From assembly GCA_036571765.1 (NCBI GenBank), contig BROE01000013.1, forward strand, positions 9,378,857 to 9,442,856: 64,000 nt of DNA, given 5' to 3'. The notes below the pieces were generated by a model that searched no databases, was not told the origin of the DNA, and worked only from the letters and a program-made list of their open reading frames with translations. This stretch comes from Plecoglossus altivelis. Taxonomy: Eukaryota > Chordata > Actinopteri > Osmeriformes > Plecoglossidae. A program made the position numbers and the translations under genes. Position 1 is the first letter of the stretch. Each line of letters starts with the position of its first letter. This document shows, piece after piece, positions 23,744 through 35,420 of this stretch.

Positions 23744-25165
23744 ATGACCACAAACTTCGGTTTATCTAAAACGCTTCGTAGGTCGGCCAGTCACCCTCCC
23801 AGGACCGTCCGGATAGTGATATTGGGCCAGGCGGCAGTCGGTAAAACCGGTGAGGAAGCTATGGCTTTTATGTGAAGTTGTACTTTGCGTTTAAAATATC
23901 TGAAACATGTTCATACGGGCTATTGAGAATAATACATGGCGTATATACTAGTTAAATGAATTAAATTGGTTGACTAAACTTTTTACACAAATTTGGTTTT
24001 GCAGCAATGGCCGTGCGATTTATCACTAAAAGATTCATCGGAGAGTACGATCCAACACTCGGTAGGTGAAGGCAGACATCGGTAGGTGAAGGCAGACCGA
24101 TTGCTAGGGAAGCTGTTACTCTCAATTTAAAACTTTTACCACGAGGTCTACTGTTTTGCTAATATTAGTCATTCATGATAGGTCTAAGTCTGCAAATCAC
24201 GATCAATAATAATGTATTGACTCCCATGTGTGTGGCACGTGTCTGCAGAAACAATATACAGACACGAGATGTGTATCAGCGGAGACGTGGCGCAGTTTGA
24301 GATATTGGACACGGCAGGACAGGTAGCGGTTCAATGTTCTGCGGTAAACCATCGGAGATGTTGCAGAGATCATTAGAAGTCACCCACAGTTCCGCATGGC
24401 CGCACACGCACACTTAATTTCATTGTTTGGCTGTGGAGACAGACACACACACACAATCTAACTTTCATTTGTAAACGGAGAACCCTGTTCAGACTGGTGT
24501 TCACAAATGAGACGTGACAATATTACAAGCTGAAATCTACTCTGCTGCCTCCTTAATGACTTAACATCCTTAATGTTTGTGTCAGTCCATCTGAGTATTG
24601 TTTGTGTGTGTGTGTGTGTGTGTAGGAGGAAGACGCCCTCCTGATTGAGGAGAAGATTCGCTGGGGAGATGCTTTCCTAATTGTCTACTCTGTAACAGAC
24701 CGCTGCAGCTTTGATGAGGTCATGCGTCTCTGCTTTTTGGTTAACCACACCCATGCCAGCGGTGGTCGCCGCAGCGGCCTAGAGCCCCGCCCTCCGCCTA
24801 TGGTCATAGTAGCCAATAAGAAGGACTTGGCATTTGACCGCATGGTGACCAGGGAGGAGGGGGAGGGCCTGGCACGGGGGCTGAAGCTGCCATTTTGGGA
24901 GGTCTCAGTGCGTGACGGCTGGGAGGAAACGGTAGCTGTGTTCCAGGCCCTCTACGCAGACATGCTCCAGCAGGGGGACTCCAGTCCGGCCTCCTTCCGG
25001 CGAAGGGGCGTGTCTAAACTGTTGGAGAAGATCCCTAGAATCAGCTCCGGTCTGCCGTCTGCCCCCACTGGGATCCCTGGTCCTCCCCCTCGCAGCCTCG
25101 GCCCCCCAGGGCCCCCCTCTCGTAGTTTCAGCCTCAGCTCCTTCAGGGACTTCCTACCTGACTGA
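23744..25165 (+). CDS. Ras-like small GTPase of the RERG/RASL11/RASL12 group
   Basis: Four coding exons: 23744-23849, 24005-24061, 24249-24322 and 24626-25165, giving 258 residues. The order of motifs is that of a Ras-like G domain: P-loop GQAAVGKT (28-35), switch I region RFIGEYDPTLETIYR, DTAGQE (75-80, catalytic Gln present), NKKD (143-146) and a degenerate G5 (EVSVRDG). The segment RFITKRFIGEYDPTLE and the missing C-terminal CAAX box place it with RERG and RASL11/12, which are GTPases without a prenylation box. The residues matching Ras Gly12 and Gly13 are both Ala. A Gly/Arg/Pro insert (about 123-137) precedes NKKD, and the last 40 residues are Pro/Ser-rich. I cannot choose a specific ortholog, so no symbol. 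Exon 2 is followed by a duplicated donor, and the exon 4 acceptor follows a (TG)n run. Confidence 0.9.
24059..24097 (+). repeat. 20-bp tandem duplication spanning a splice donor
   Basis: TCGGTAGGTGAAGGCAGAC occurs at 24059-24077 and again at 24079-24097. The first copy contains the exon 2 donor of the GTPase gene (exon end at 24061); the second offers an identical donor 20 bases downstream. Confidence 0.95.
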
Positions 25166-27430
25166 GGGGGTGGGGGTCTTGCTTGACCAAATGAACAGTA
25201 GTTAGGGACATAGGAAGGGGTAGAGAAGGTGGGTGAGCACGTTAGCGGATGGGTGTGACTCAGAACCAGACTCTGGAGGGTAAACTGAATTGGCTCCATG
25301 GATTAACCAATGACACAGATGTTTCTGTAGCCTCAATATTTCTTCAGAGGTTGTGATGGTATTTGAGATTATGAGACGCAATATTATTAGACAAAAACAT
25401 GAAATGTACCATCACTAAACATCAGATACCATTCCTCTTCTTGATCTAGACATGGTGTCATAATCGTGTTAGATACTAGAGATGCTGTCATCACTAGCTA
25501 TGTTGTGATAACATGTTCCTAACATGCAACATATCAAGAATGCAGTTTCCTGGACCTGTCTCCTGTTTTTTACAACTGAAAACCCACCAAATGATAACAT
25601 TATTTGCTGGAGTGCTGAATATGTGATTCTACTAAAAGTGCTTCATGTTCATACTGCTGGTGTAGCGGTGGGTTAAGGTGGGGATTGAAACTCCAATTTA
25701 TCATCAGAGAATCTAAACATCAACCATTAGACTAAAGTTTTTTTTATATAGTAGTCCCCTTTGTAGTATTTCTGACTGTTATATTGCTGTAGTAGCATAC
25801 AAGAATGGTTGTGTGTGTTTAACAGTAAAAGTACTTGTCCAGCCCTGCAATCTGACAGTGTCACTATTAGGACCACCTGCCTCAGAACAGGCTGCTTGTT
25901 TAAGTATGTTTGATGTGCTGAAGGGGGACAGGGGTGAAGGAATGTGCTATGTGTTGGCTATACTTATTTAATGTGGGGTTGTTTTGTGTGTGATAGAGGG
26001 CACATAGGGGGGATCACATGCTTGTGATGATAGGATGTATGGAGTGTGGAGGTAAGGTTTGTGTGTCTGTACAGAGTACTCTGGATATGTGTGTTTGGTG
26101 GTAGACGACCGTTGAACCAACCAGAGTTCTGGAGGTTAGTGTTTCACCCAAGCATGGAGGAATGATTAGATTGACGAAACTAGAAGCCCTGAGTCCTTGG
26201 GAACCCAGAAACCTCCTGCCGGCGCCCCCTGCTGGCCTTTCACCATGACATGTTGTTTAGACCATAACTCAGTGTGCAGAAAAGGAGAGGAACATAGCAA
26301 CTGATCATGCAATACACATCAGGTGAGGGGTATAGAGATAGATGTTAGGGGCTGTGTGAGAGAGATCAACAAGGTTAAACATGTATGTAGAGAGATTAAT
26401 ATTGCGAGAAAGGGTCTAAACATACAGAGTGAGGGAGGGCAATGAGGTAGGGAGAAAGAGAAACTAGAGCGTAGAAGAGGAGACAGAAACACACAGGAGG
26501 GTATTTAATTAGCAGACCTCTACTCTGCTGTCAGGGTAGGTTAGCTGGGTGAGTTGACACATCCAGAGGCTGTGTTAGGGGCAGCTTCAGACCAGCTTTA
26601 AGAGGGCCCAATCTGGCTTCTGGGCCGCACTGGGGACAAGATCTTTGAATACTGTGAATAACAGTGAATTTACTTCAAAAAACTATGCAAAATACTCCAG
26701 TAAGAATCAACAAAATCAAAGGTAGGATACTTCATTTCACTAGATACGTTAAGATCAAAGAGTTGGGACACATTGCCTCCCAGTCCACAGCACCCGTCTG
26801 ATTTATTTAAGTATACATAGAAGGGTTTCATTGTTTTGTGTTTGGAGTCTACTGGGTGATATTGGGTGCGCCTGACTCCGCCGTGATGAAGGCTACCTCA
26901 GCTTCCAAAACGAGTGTACCACATCTCAACGCCGAATTGCATTGGTGACTGGGAGTGTAGTTCTAACCAAAAGAGTACTCCGTTGGAGGTATTACACGAA
27001 AGCTACTATGGGACTTCAGGATCCAGAAGGTGAAGCGTCTTTAAAGGGTTTTTGTTGTAGCTGGGATACCCGTTCGCAAGTATCAGACCGGTAAGCCATT
27101 GCGCAAAATCACAAATCTTAGTATCATGTGTACCTTCTGAAGTGTTAGCGTTTGACGATTTACGTCGTTTTCACATCGAGTAATCCACACAGCATCATAC
27201 CCTGGTCAGCTGTCGTCAACAACCAGTCTATCTTCTAATGTTTACTTGTTTCCAGCTCCGGCGTGTCCTCTAGTGAAACGTAGCCTATCTTTTTCATTAG
27301 ACATGTTTATACGTAGAATATTCATCCGTTAATTAGAGCACCATATATGTTCTAATTTGCGGCGTCTGTTCCCAAGGAAAAGGAATATCTGTTGTCGAGA
27401 GTGAACAGCGAACCGAGCTTATTGTTCGTG
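25166..27430. other. 3' UTR of the GTPase gene, then spacer and rnf166 promoter/5' UTR
   Basis: No coding exon is seen. The first part is presumably 3' UTR, but I found no clear AATAAA to mark its end. A T run lies at 25738-25745. From about 26860 to 27430 the sequence becomes less AT-rich and free of simple repeats, fitting promoter and 5' UTR of rnf166. No TATA box identified. Confidence 0.45.
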
Positions 27431-28351
27431 ATGGCGATGTTCCGCAGTTTTGTGTCCGCTACCCAGCTCCGACAGCATCAGCAAGCGAGCGGGGCATCCT
27501 CCGCCACCGCTCCAGGGGAGAGCGTCGAGAGCCAGTTCTCTTGTCCGATCTGTCTGGAGGTCTACCACAAACCCGTCAGCATTGCCAGCTGTGCTCACAC
27601 GTAAGTAAAGCAACTAATAGAAGAAGCAAAGTGCATTTATTGATGTTTTGTATCGTGTCCATTAGTCTTAGTCAAGATGATGTTATAAACAAAACATTAT
27701 AGCCACAATCTACATCGACGGAAATAGCCAGACGCTTCTTTGGCCTTTGGCCCACAAAGCTAATGTAACTGTCCAGCAAAATTCTGTACCGTCAGTGGGT
27801 TGGCACGTTCAAACGGTTAATGGATAATTATCTTTAAACTGCTTGTGTGTTTGTGTGTGCGTACGTGCGTGCATGTGTGAGTGGAGTGTGAGGGGGGGGG
27901 GGGTCGCGTGCGTGTACTTCTGTTTAGGGGGAGCGGGGGCCATGTTGTGAGCATGAAGTGGGTTCTCAGTAGAAGCTGTCTGGGCAAGTGAGAAGGATCG
28001 AAAAAAACATCTCGTCAGATAAGGAAGTAGCCATGCAACACAATGCAACATTGCCTGGCTACTTCAAACAGATATGGGTGACGTGGGTGTGTGGGGGGAT
28101 GTTGATATTTCCTAATCTTAACGGTTTTCTGCTGGTTTTTACTTGTTTCATCAATTGGAATAAATTATATATGATGAGTACAATAATGCCCCCCCCCCCT
28201 CTTAGATGGCCTAGCATAGTTTTCACTTGAAACAACAACAAACCAATGTAAACTAACAATATGTATGTGTGCGCATGTATATACGTCTTGCTCTTATTGT
28301 CAACTGATAAAGAACAGCAACTTCACTTCAGAACTCTATTGTCTTTTTGTC

Positions 28352-28394
<43 letters not shown>

Positions 28395-29077
28395 GAATCT
28401 TTCATGAGGGAGTGACAAAGGGGCTTAAAATGGCAATTCCACCAAGATATGTGCGTGGGACAGTGAATCACTTTTATCATCAAATTTTCCTCATTTTCCT
28501 GTTCCTTACATCTCAGAGGCTCACAGCCAGTGAAACTAGGCTAAACTTAACTAGACTGAGCAGGGATGGCTTGGTCAGATGTGGGCTAGGCTGGGCCAGG
28601 CTAGGCTGGGCTGGGCTTAATATGCGCTATGCTGTCTGTCTCTGCACCACAGTTTATCACTGCTGCCCCCCCCCCCCCACCTGTCTCACTAAGTTCATTG
28701 AGACAGAACTTAGCCCCAGTCAGACTGCCAATCCAGGAACAACCTTTATCTTTGTGTCTATTAAAGTACACACTTCTATTCATAATCCATGCAGACCGAC
28801 AGACAGACAGACATGCATGATCTGACCGGATTGCTAAGTGGAGGAGTAGTTCTAGAACAGTACTTAGTCTGTATTAGTAATAGACTAACTAGTATGCAGT
28901 ACTGTATCACAGGGTGTTGAAGGGTACAGTGGCGTGTCCAGGTGCAGTACTGTGTAGTATTATGGGATGTGCTGAAGATTAGCGTGGTACAGATGGTGAG
29001 AAGTCATCAACCCTCAGGGCTCTGAGGACCAGCTGAACCTGCATTCATATGTTCATATGCTCTTCTCGCTACCAACC

Positions 29078-29121
<44 letters not shown>

Positions 29122-31694
29122 CTCTCTCTCTTTTTTCTCTTTTCTCTCTCTCTATCCTCTCCTTTCTCTTTGATCTCTTTTTCCCTCTTTATCTCTCCAC
29201 GCTTCTTCTCTTCTCTCTATCTATCTCTTTCATTCCCTCTCTCCATCTCTAACTAATCTCTCCATCTCTATATTTCCATCTCTCCATCTCTCCGGAGGTT
29301 GAGAGCTTCCTTTCTGTGAACAGGAAATAGGGTCACCCCCCCTTCTGCCTCCTCCAGGGGGAAAGAGAGGAGGGGTGGAGTGGAGAGGAAAGGAGAGAAG
29401 AGGAAAATAGGAGAGTAATGAAGAGGGGTTAGATGAGGATAAACCCACACAATTATAGAATGTCTGTCTCTCTCCCCTCATTCTCTTTGTGAAGCCATAC
29501 ATCACCATTGTCCTAGAGTCCTTTGTCGGTGTGTGCAAGTGACGTGTTTGGGAGGGTGGGTTTTATGTACATCTGTGGTCTGTGTCTGTGTCTACATCAT
29601 CCAATAAAGGCCTTTGTTTGGTTTTGAAACAGGAAGATTGGTGTTGGTTGTTAAGTGTTGGTTGTGTGTGTGTGGGGGGGGGGGTGGTGGTGGTTATAAA
29701 TAGCTCACTACGACGTCCCACTCCAGGGGAAGGAGGCAGAACTAGCTGTCCCTAGTTATCCTGACACACATGCACGGGTACACACACTCACACAGTGAGT
29801 GTTTTATGTACTAGAACTGCTTCTATACCTAATGATAAAAGGAACAGAGTGTGGATGCATTCTAAGACTGTGGACTTAGAGTTGTAGACTTGTAGAGGTG
29901 CTGCAGCAGGGTGCAAGGCTCAATGAAGACTCAGTGTATGAGAACTGTGGTGTTCACTCTGCAGTTCTGCTGAAGACATACTAGAGAACATGGCAGTCTT
30001 TCTGATGCTGAACATCATCTGCAGTGAGAGACATTAAATCCTCTCCAGCGGGCTGACCTCCCGTCTCCTCTCCAGGTTCTGTGGGGAATGTCTCCAGCCC
30101 TGTCTGCAGGTGACCTCTCCTCTCTGCCCCCTATGCCGGATGCCCTTTGATCCTAAGAAGGTGGACAAGTCCTCTAGTGTGGAGAAGCAGCTGTCCTCTT
30201 ACAAGGCTCCGTGTAGAGGCTGCAGCAAGAAGGTCATACTGACATACTCAAACACACACAAACAGACGCACAGACAGACAGACACAGATACACAGACACA
30301 CACACACAGACACACACTGACACACAGACAGACGGACAGACGGACAGACGGACAGACAGACACACAGTCACACACTGACACACACACAGACACACACAGA
30401 TACACACACACACACACTGACACACTCACACAGACACACACACACTCACACAGACACACACTGACACACAGATAGACACACACACAGACACACACAGATA
30501 CACACACACACACACACACACTGACACACTCACACAGACACACACACACTCACACAGGCACACACACACTCACACACACACACACTCACAGAGACGCACA
30601 ATGACAAACTATACTAACATCCTTCTCTCTTCCTTTGCCCCCCAGGTGTCATTAGTTAAAATGAGGTCCCACATCACCTCGTGTACGAAGGTACAGGAGC
30701 AAATGGCCAACTGCCCAAAGTTTGTACCAGTGGTTCCCACGACACAGCCCATTCCCAGGTAAGCACACTGTGGGTGGATGCATTTTGTACTGCTAGGTAA
30801 ATGAGAGTTTATTGAGAAAGGACGCTGGACAGGATTAACTTTGACATATATGGAGATATACGAATACACCAAATGTACAACTTCGGAGAATGGTTGTGAT
30901 AAATGAGTGTTATAAACTCATTAGTTTATAAGACGGAGAACTCTTGTCGACTCTGTGTTTGTATCTGCCTGCAAGTGTGGGTTGTATAGCATGTATTATA
31001 GCTATGAGCCAAATGTTCTAAATAATCTGGACTGTTGTTGATGTTGCAGCAATATTCCAAACCGCTCCACCTTTGTGTGTCCTTACTGTGGTGCCCGCCA
31101 CCTGGACCAGCAGGAACTGGTCAAACACTGCATGGACAACCACCGCAATGACCCCAACAAAGTGGTATGTATGTGTGTGTGGGCATGTTTGTGTGTGTTC
31201 ATGCGTGATTGTGTGGAGGTGTAGTTTTACTTGTTGATAAATATCGTTTTTAAATGTAAAGGTTTAGAAATCCTGCTTTTGTGTGCATGTATATCTGTGT
31301 GTGTGTGTGTGTGTGTGGTGTGGATGTGTGTGTGTGTGTGGTGTGTGTGACTGTGTGTGGATGTGGTTTTTATGTGTGTGGTGTGTCTGTGTGTGTGTGG
31401 TTAGCAGGTGTGTCCTGTGTGCTCAGCCATGCCCTGGGGAGACCCCAGCTACAAGAGCTCCAACTTCCTGCAGCACCTTCTCCACAGACACAAGTTCTGC
31501 TACGACACCTTTGTGGTAAGGAGGAGACATGGAGAGATGGAGGAAGGGAGGGAAGGAAGGAAGGACAAATGCGTTCTGCTGTGGTTCTGCTGTGTCCATC
31601 TGTGTGTTTGTGTGTGTGTTTACTACAGGACTACAGTATTGACGAGGAAGCTGCTCTTCAGGCAGCACTGGCTCTCTCCCTGGCAGAGAACTGA
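27431..31694 (+). CDS. rnf166: RING finger protein 166 (E3 ubiquitin ligase)
   Basis: Six coding exons: 27431-27600, 30076-30232, 30646-30758, 31050-31164, 31408-31515 and 31629-31694, giving 242 residues (human about 237). The protein belongs to the RNF114/125/138/166 group of ubiquitin ligases, linked in mammals to innate signalling and to ubiquitination of p62 in bacterial autophagy. A C3HC4 RING uses Cys38, Cys41, Cys54, His56, Cys59, Cys62, Cys74 and Cys77. Next come the C2HC zinc finger (CRGC to HITSC, about 103-122), two further zinc-binding segments (CPYC...HCMDNH; CPVC...HLLHRH), and a C-terminal ubiquitin-interacting motif in DEEAALQAALALSLAEN. MAMFRSFV at the start matches the mammalian N-terminus and fixes the ATG. 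Intron 1 is 2.5 kb; intron 2 is largely a CA/CAGA repeat. Confidence 0.97.
27601..30075 (+). other. rnf166 intron 1
   Basis: No nested gene is seen. It contains a G run at 27893-27902, a C run at 28188-28197, (CT)n at 28355-28390, a C run at 28668-28678, a (CTAT)n block and a CT-rich tract at 29078-29290. A short tandem GGGCTA/GGCT-rich stretch lies near 28580-28620. Confidence 0.6.
29078..29122. repeat. (CTAT)n tetranucleotide repeat
   Basis: About 11 CTAT units, followed by CT-rich DNA. Confidence 0.92.
30240..30600. repeat. (CACA/CAGA)n repeat filling rnf166 intron 2
   Basis: About 360 bases of CACA, CAGA, GACG and CACTGACA units on the + strand, beginning about 8-10 bases after the exon 2 donor and leaving only about 45 bases of ordinary intron before exon 3. 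Longer units of about 70-80 bases appear duplicated (compare 30380-30450 with 30483-30560). Confidence 0.93.
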
Positions 31695-34300
31695 GTCACC
31701 CACACGCACACGCCTTGCTGCCACGCCTATCTCTGCCACGCCCATATCTGCCACGCCCATCTCTGCCACACCCCTCAGTGCCCCTGTCTCCATCAGATGC
31801 GTCCCACTGTGTGACAGAGGAAGTGTGAGAGAGAGAGAGTGGTGTATGACAGGATTCTGCCAACACGGTTAGAATCTTCAACATCAGCAACAGCCGACCT
31901 GACTGTTGTTTCTATGGAAACATCTCAGCATCAGGACCTCAGGACTGGGGTTGGGATTCTCTCAAGACTGAACAAGCGATGGTGTCCTGTGTTTGAGGAG
32001 AGTTGCATCTGTCCGTTTTCCAGAGACCGCTGGGTGTTTGTCTTTGTCTGTGTCTGTGTTTGGCAGCCTGCGTTGTGACCAGAGGAAGCGTCACAGATCT
32101 ATCTATCATTCATGTAAACATTGTCACAACCCAAACTACTGCCACCACCTCAAAACAATACCAACAAGCTACAACCTTTTTTATTCTAGAATTCTTGTGA
32201 ATACTTATCAGCATTTTCTACATAAATGATCTGTAGTTCTTGGTTTAGAAGTACAGGGACAGACATCTAGGAATCAGTTTCTGCTTCTATCGACCTTTTA
32301 ACTTGTTACCTTGCTGCAGTGGTATTTTTATGAATAATCACTACCAGATAAAACAAAAAGAAGATATATATATTTTTTGGAAGCAAACAATGTTCAAATG
32401 GTGCACTATTAACAAGAAAGTAAAACATGTGTTCGAGGGGGCTTTTACCTTCTTTTTACATCTTGCCATTTGTACTGTTGTTGAGCAGCGTGGTGGCTCT
32501 GTCAGGAAGAGGGAGAGCAAGCAGGAACTCTGCACCGGTGTGGCGTAGTACACATCCTCGGTCACTTGAGGGAGCCACATCCATAGGAGTGGGGCCTCAC
32601 CACCAACCAGGCTCCTGAGATAAGGGTCTCTGGCTGCTGTGCAGACAGGGCTATAATGCTGACTGAGGAATGATGGTGTTTTCCCAAATGACTTTAGTGT
32701 GTATCCAGAAAAGAGAAGTAGGTATACTCTGTACGCTCTCAATGACACTACTGTGTAGATCTTACTCTTTCTGTGCCGCCTCACCACACGGCAGGATAGA
32801 ACTGGGAGAGAGAGATTGCACAGCAGTCTGATCAGGTCAGAATAATGATGTCTTTATCAAAGGATGCATGTCTTCATAAAGGCCTTTGAGCTAAGATGAA
32901 ACTGTTGGTCTTTCTGACTGGCTTCATGTAGACGTTCTAGTTTCTGACAGGAACTGAGCTCATCAAATACAGCAGTGACGAAGGGAGGGACTGAGAGAGA
33001 GGGAGAGAGAGAGAGAGGGAGAGTATGTACACGATAGAGGATGTGAGACTTTGTCATGTCTCTGGTGTGGAATGTGCGTGGTTGTGCTCTTTTTACTTTG
33101 TTGCAATATCTTTCCTACACAAAGAATGCATTGAAATATGGCACTTTATGAATTCATTCAGAAATATCTTTGAGAGATGAGCAGGAATTTTATTCTAGTT
33201 ATGTTAGGTGTGACTGGAGAAACAGAATGAGTGGCCGTGTGTCCCTGTGTAGGAACCAGTGAGTGTTTCTTGTCAAGTCACAGTATGCAGTCGGTCATTG
33301 TCAACAAAGCAGTCTGTCAGTTCTGTTGTACAGAACCGACTACCAGACAAACCTGAAAGCAGAATGGGCCGCTTGATGATTATTATACTGAGGTGGTCTG
33401 AACACTCAGTCTACCAGTACTCCTGATCCACGTAACTTGTGTCTGCCTGGACCAGAATGTTCCGAGGAATGCAGATGGAGCGGGTGACGAGCTGCAGACA
33501 CGGAAGAGGATTGTGAAGAATGTCCCTCCAGAGACCCGGTAGATGCGTCAGACATCTTACTTTTTCTAGTTGATTTACACAGAGGGGTTGATGTCGTCGC
33601 TGATATGGACTATTCTAAGTGTCTGTATGGTGTTGTCTGATCCATATCCCTGTCTATAGCTGTAGCATATATTTAGATTTGTAAGACTTTTGATATTGCA
33701 TTCTGTATTTAATTTGGTCCTATTATGTTATATGGAGCCTGCACCCTCCCACCCTATCCCCATACCCCTTTATTAATTTATATGTTTCAACCCTTTGTAT
33801 TGTTGCTCCCAAGGATTGCCCATAACAACCATGATAGACTGTGTGTTACATAATGGTGTCCCAGGTCTAGGACCTGGACCTAGTCTGGTTCTGGCTTGTC
33901 TTGGACATCAGGAACACCTGAACCTCTCCCGAGGTCCTGGCACTTCCTGGAAGAGGACGGGACTCTGGGTGCCATCTTGTTTTCCTGACACTGCAGCAGA
34001 TGAGTCAGGTTTGCTTGGTTGTCCTGGTGCTCGGCCTTGGTCTGGTCATAGTAATAACCCTAGACTTGTTGCTAGGGAGCTATAATGGGGAGGCTAGGTC
34101 ATGCAAAAAAACGATGTAGTATTTGTTCCGTGTGATTTCTTTGTTCTTTACCTATTAATAATGGGCATAGTAAAAGCAGTATGTGTCATGATGAGATCAA
34201 TGTGGCATCTTCAGTTGTTCCACTCTTTCAACTTTAATAAGATATGGTACTTAACTATGTATTTGTGGCAGTTTTTTTCTCTCTTAATAAACAAACACAG
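31695..34300 (+). other. Presumptive rnf166 3' UTR
   Basis: No further coding exon is seen. A 15-16 base unit (CCACGCCCATCTCTG variants) is repeated about four times at 31719-31785, just after the stop. A purine-rich patch lies near 32990-33022. A canonical AATAAA at 34286-34291 could end a 2.6-kb 3' UTR, but earlier ends are not excluded. Confidence 0.4.
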
Positions 34301-34344
34301 ACCATATTCTATGTGCCTTCCAATGTTTCTTTCTTCCTGTGTCT

Positions 34345-34830
34345 GCCTGTCTTAGAGGTGTCCTTCTTCCTGTGTCTGCCTGTGTCTATCTTAGAGGTGT
34401 CCTTCTTCCTGTGTCTGTCTGTGTCTATCTTAGAGGTGTCCTTCTTCCTGTGTCTGCCTGTGTCTATCTTAGAGGTGTCCTTCCTGTGTCTGCCTGTGTC
34501 TATCTTAGAGGTGTCCTTCTTCCTGTGTCCTTCCTGTGTCTATCTTAGATGTGTCCTTCCTGTGTCTGTCTGTGTCTATCTTAGATGTGTCCTTCTTCCT
34601 GTGTCTGCCTGTGTCTATCTTAGAGGTGTCCTTCTTCCTGTGTCTGTCTGTGTCTATCTTAGATGTGTCCTTCTTCCTGTGTCTGCCTGTGTCTATCTTA
34701 GAGGTGTCCTTCCTGTGTCTGCCTGTGTCTATCTTAGAGGTGTCCTTCCTGTGTCTGCCTGTGTCTATCTTAGAGGTGTCCTTCTTCCTGTGTCTGCCTG
34801 TGTCTATCTTAGAGGTGTCCTTCTGGGAGC
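34345..34830. repeat. 39/36-bp minisatellite
   Basis: About 12-13 tandem copies of a 39-base unit (TGTGTCTATCTTAGAGGTGT core plus CCTTCTTCCTG), with some units lacking TTC (36 bases) and one shorter degenerate unit near 34520. All indels are multiples of three, so three long frames stay open; one predicts a tandem VSFFLCLPVSILE protein. It lies just after the likely rnf166 poly(A) site. Confidence 0.93.
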
Positions 34831-35420
34831 TTGGAACCTCGGCTGTCTTTCTCTTTCTACCGTTTTTCTGTCTTTGTTCTCACTTTTCTCTCTGTTCTCC
34901 TTTTCTCCTCTCGGAACCTCTTTGATGTTCTGTAGGCAGCTGTGCAGGGTCTGGTTCTTAAGCTGCAAGGTGGTCAGTGTCAAAAGAGACTAACGCTGTG
35001 ATGAATGTGTCGTTTGAGACTGTTCCCATAGACCTCAGAGGGGCGCAGCTCTGTGTGAAATACCCAGAGTTCCTTCACATAGTCCTCAGCTAAGGGCTTC
35101 CGAGCGCTGCCCTCTAGGACCAAACCCTTATCTTCCATAGCCCAGATATAGTGGCTAGTATGGTCATGATCAGGATCGATATATTCATGTAAACATGTAT
35201 ATTAGTCCTGCAGTCATCCACTATTAAAAGAATGTTTTGTGTAGCCAAAATTGTGGACGCTTAAAAATACATAATTCATATTCATGATCACTTGTACTTT
35301 AATCTGTCATCTACAGATATCAAGTATGAAAGTTTGGACAAGAAAACTGTAGATAAAACGGTTCTGCTAAATGAATGAATTTTAAATTGTAATTGTAAAA
35401 CAGCAGAATACACAGATATT
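34831..35420. other. Tail-to-tail spacer between rnf166 and ccnd1
   Basis: AT-rich DNA without recognised features; rnf166 and ccnd1 converge here. Confidence 0.45.

Noticed and set aside
23560..23769. A 69-codon frame overlapping the GTPase start
   Set aside because: It is in a different frame from the GTPase and lacks any family match; it is probably 5' UTR.
30240..30600. Regular short repeats resembling a spaced repeat array
   Set aside because: Not a CRISPR: this is a eukaryotic intron, units vary, and there are no distinct spacers.
34244..34993. A 249-codon + strand open frame
   Set aside because: It is the 39/36-bp minisatellite read in frame; no non-repeat domain and no splice or promoter evidence.
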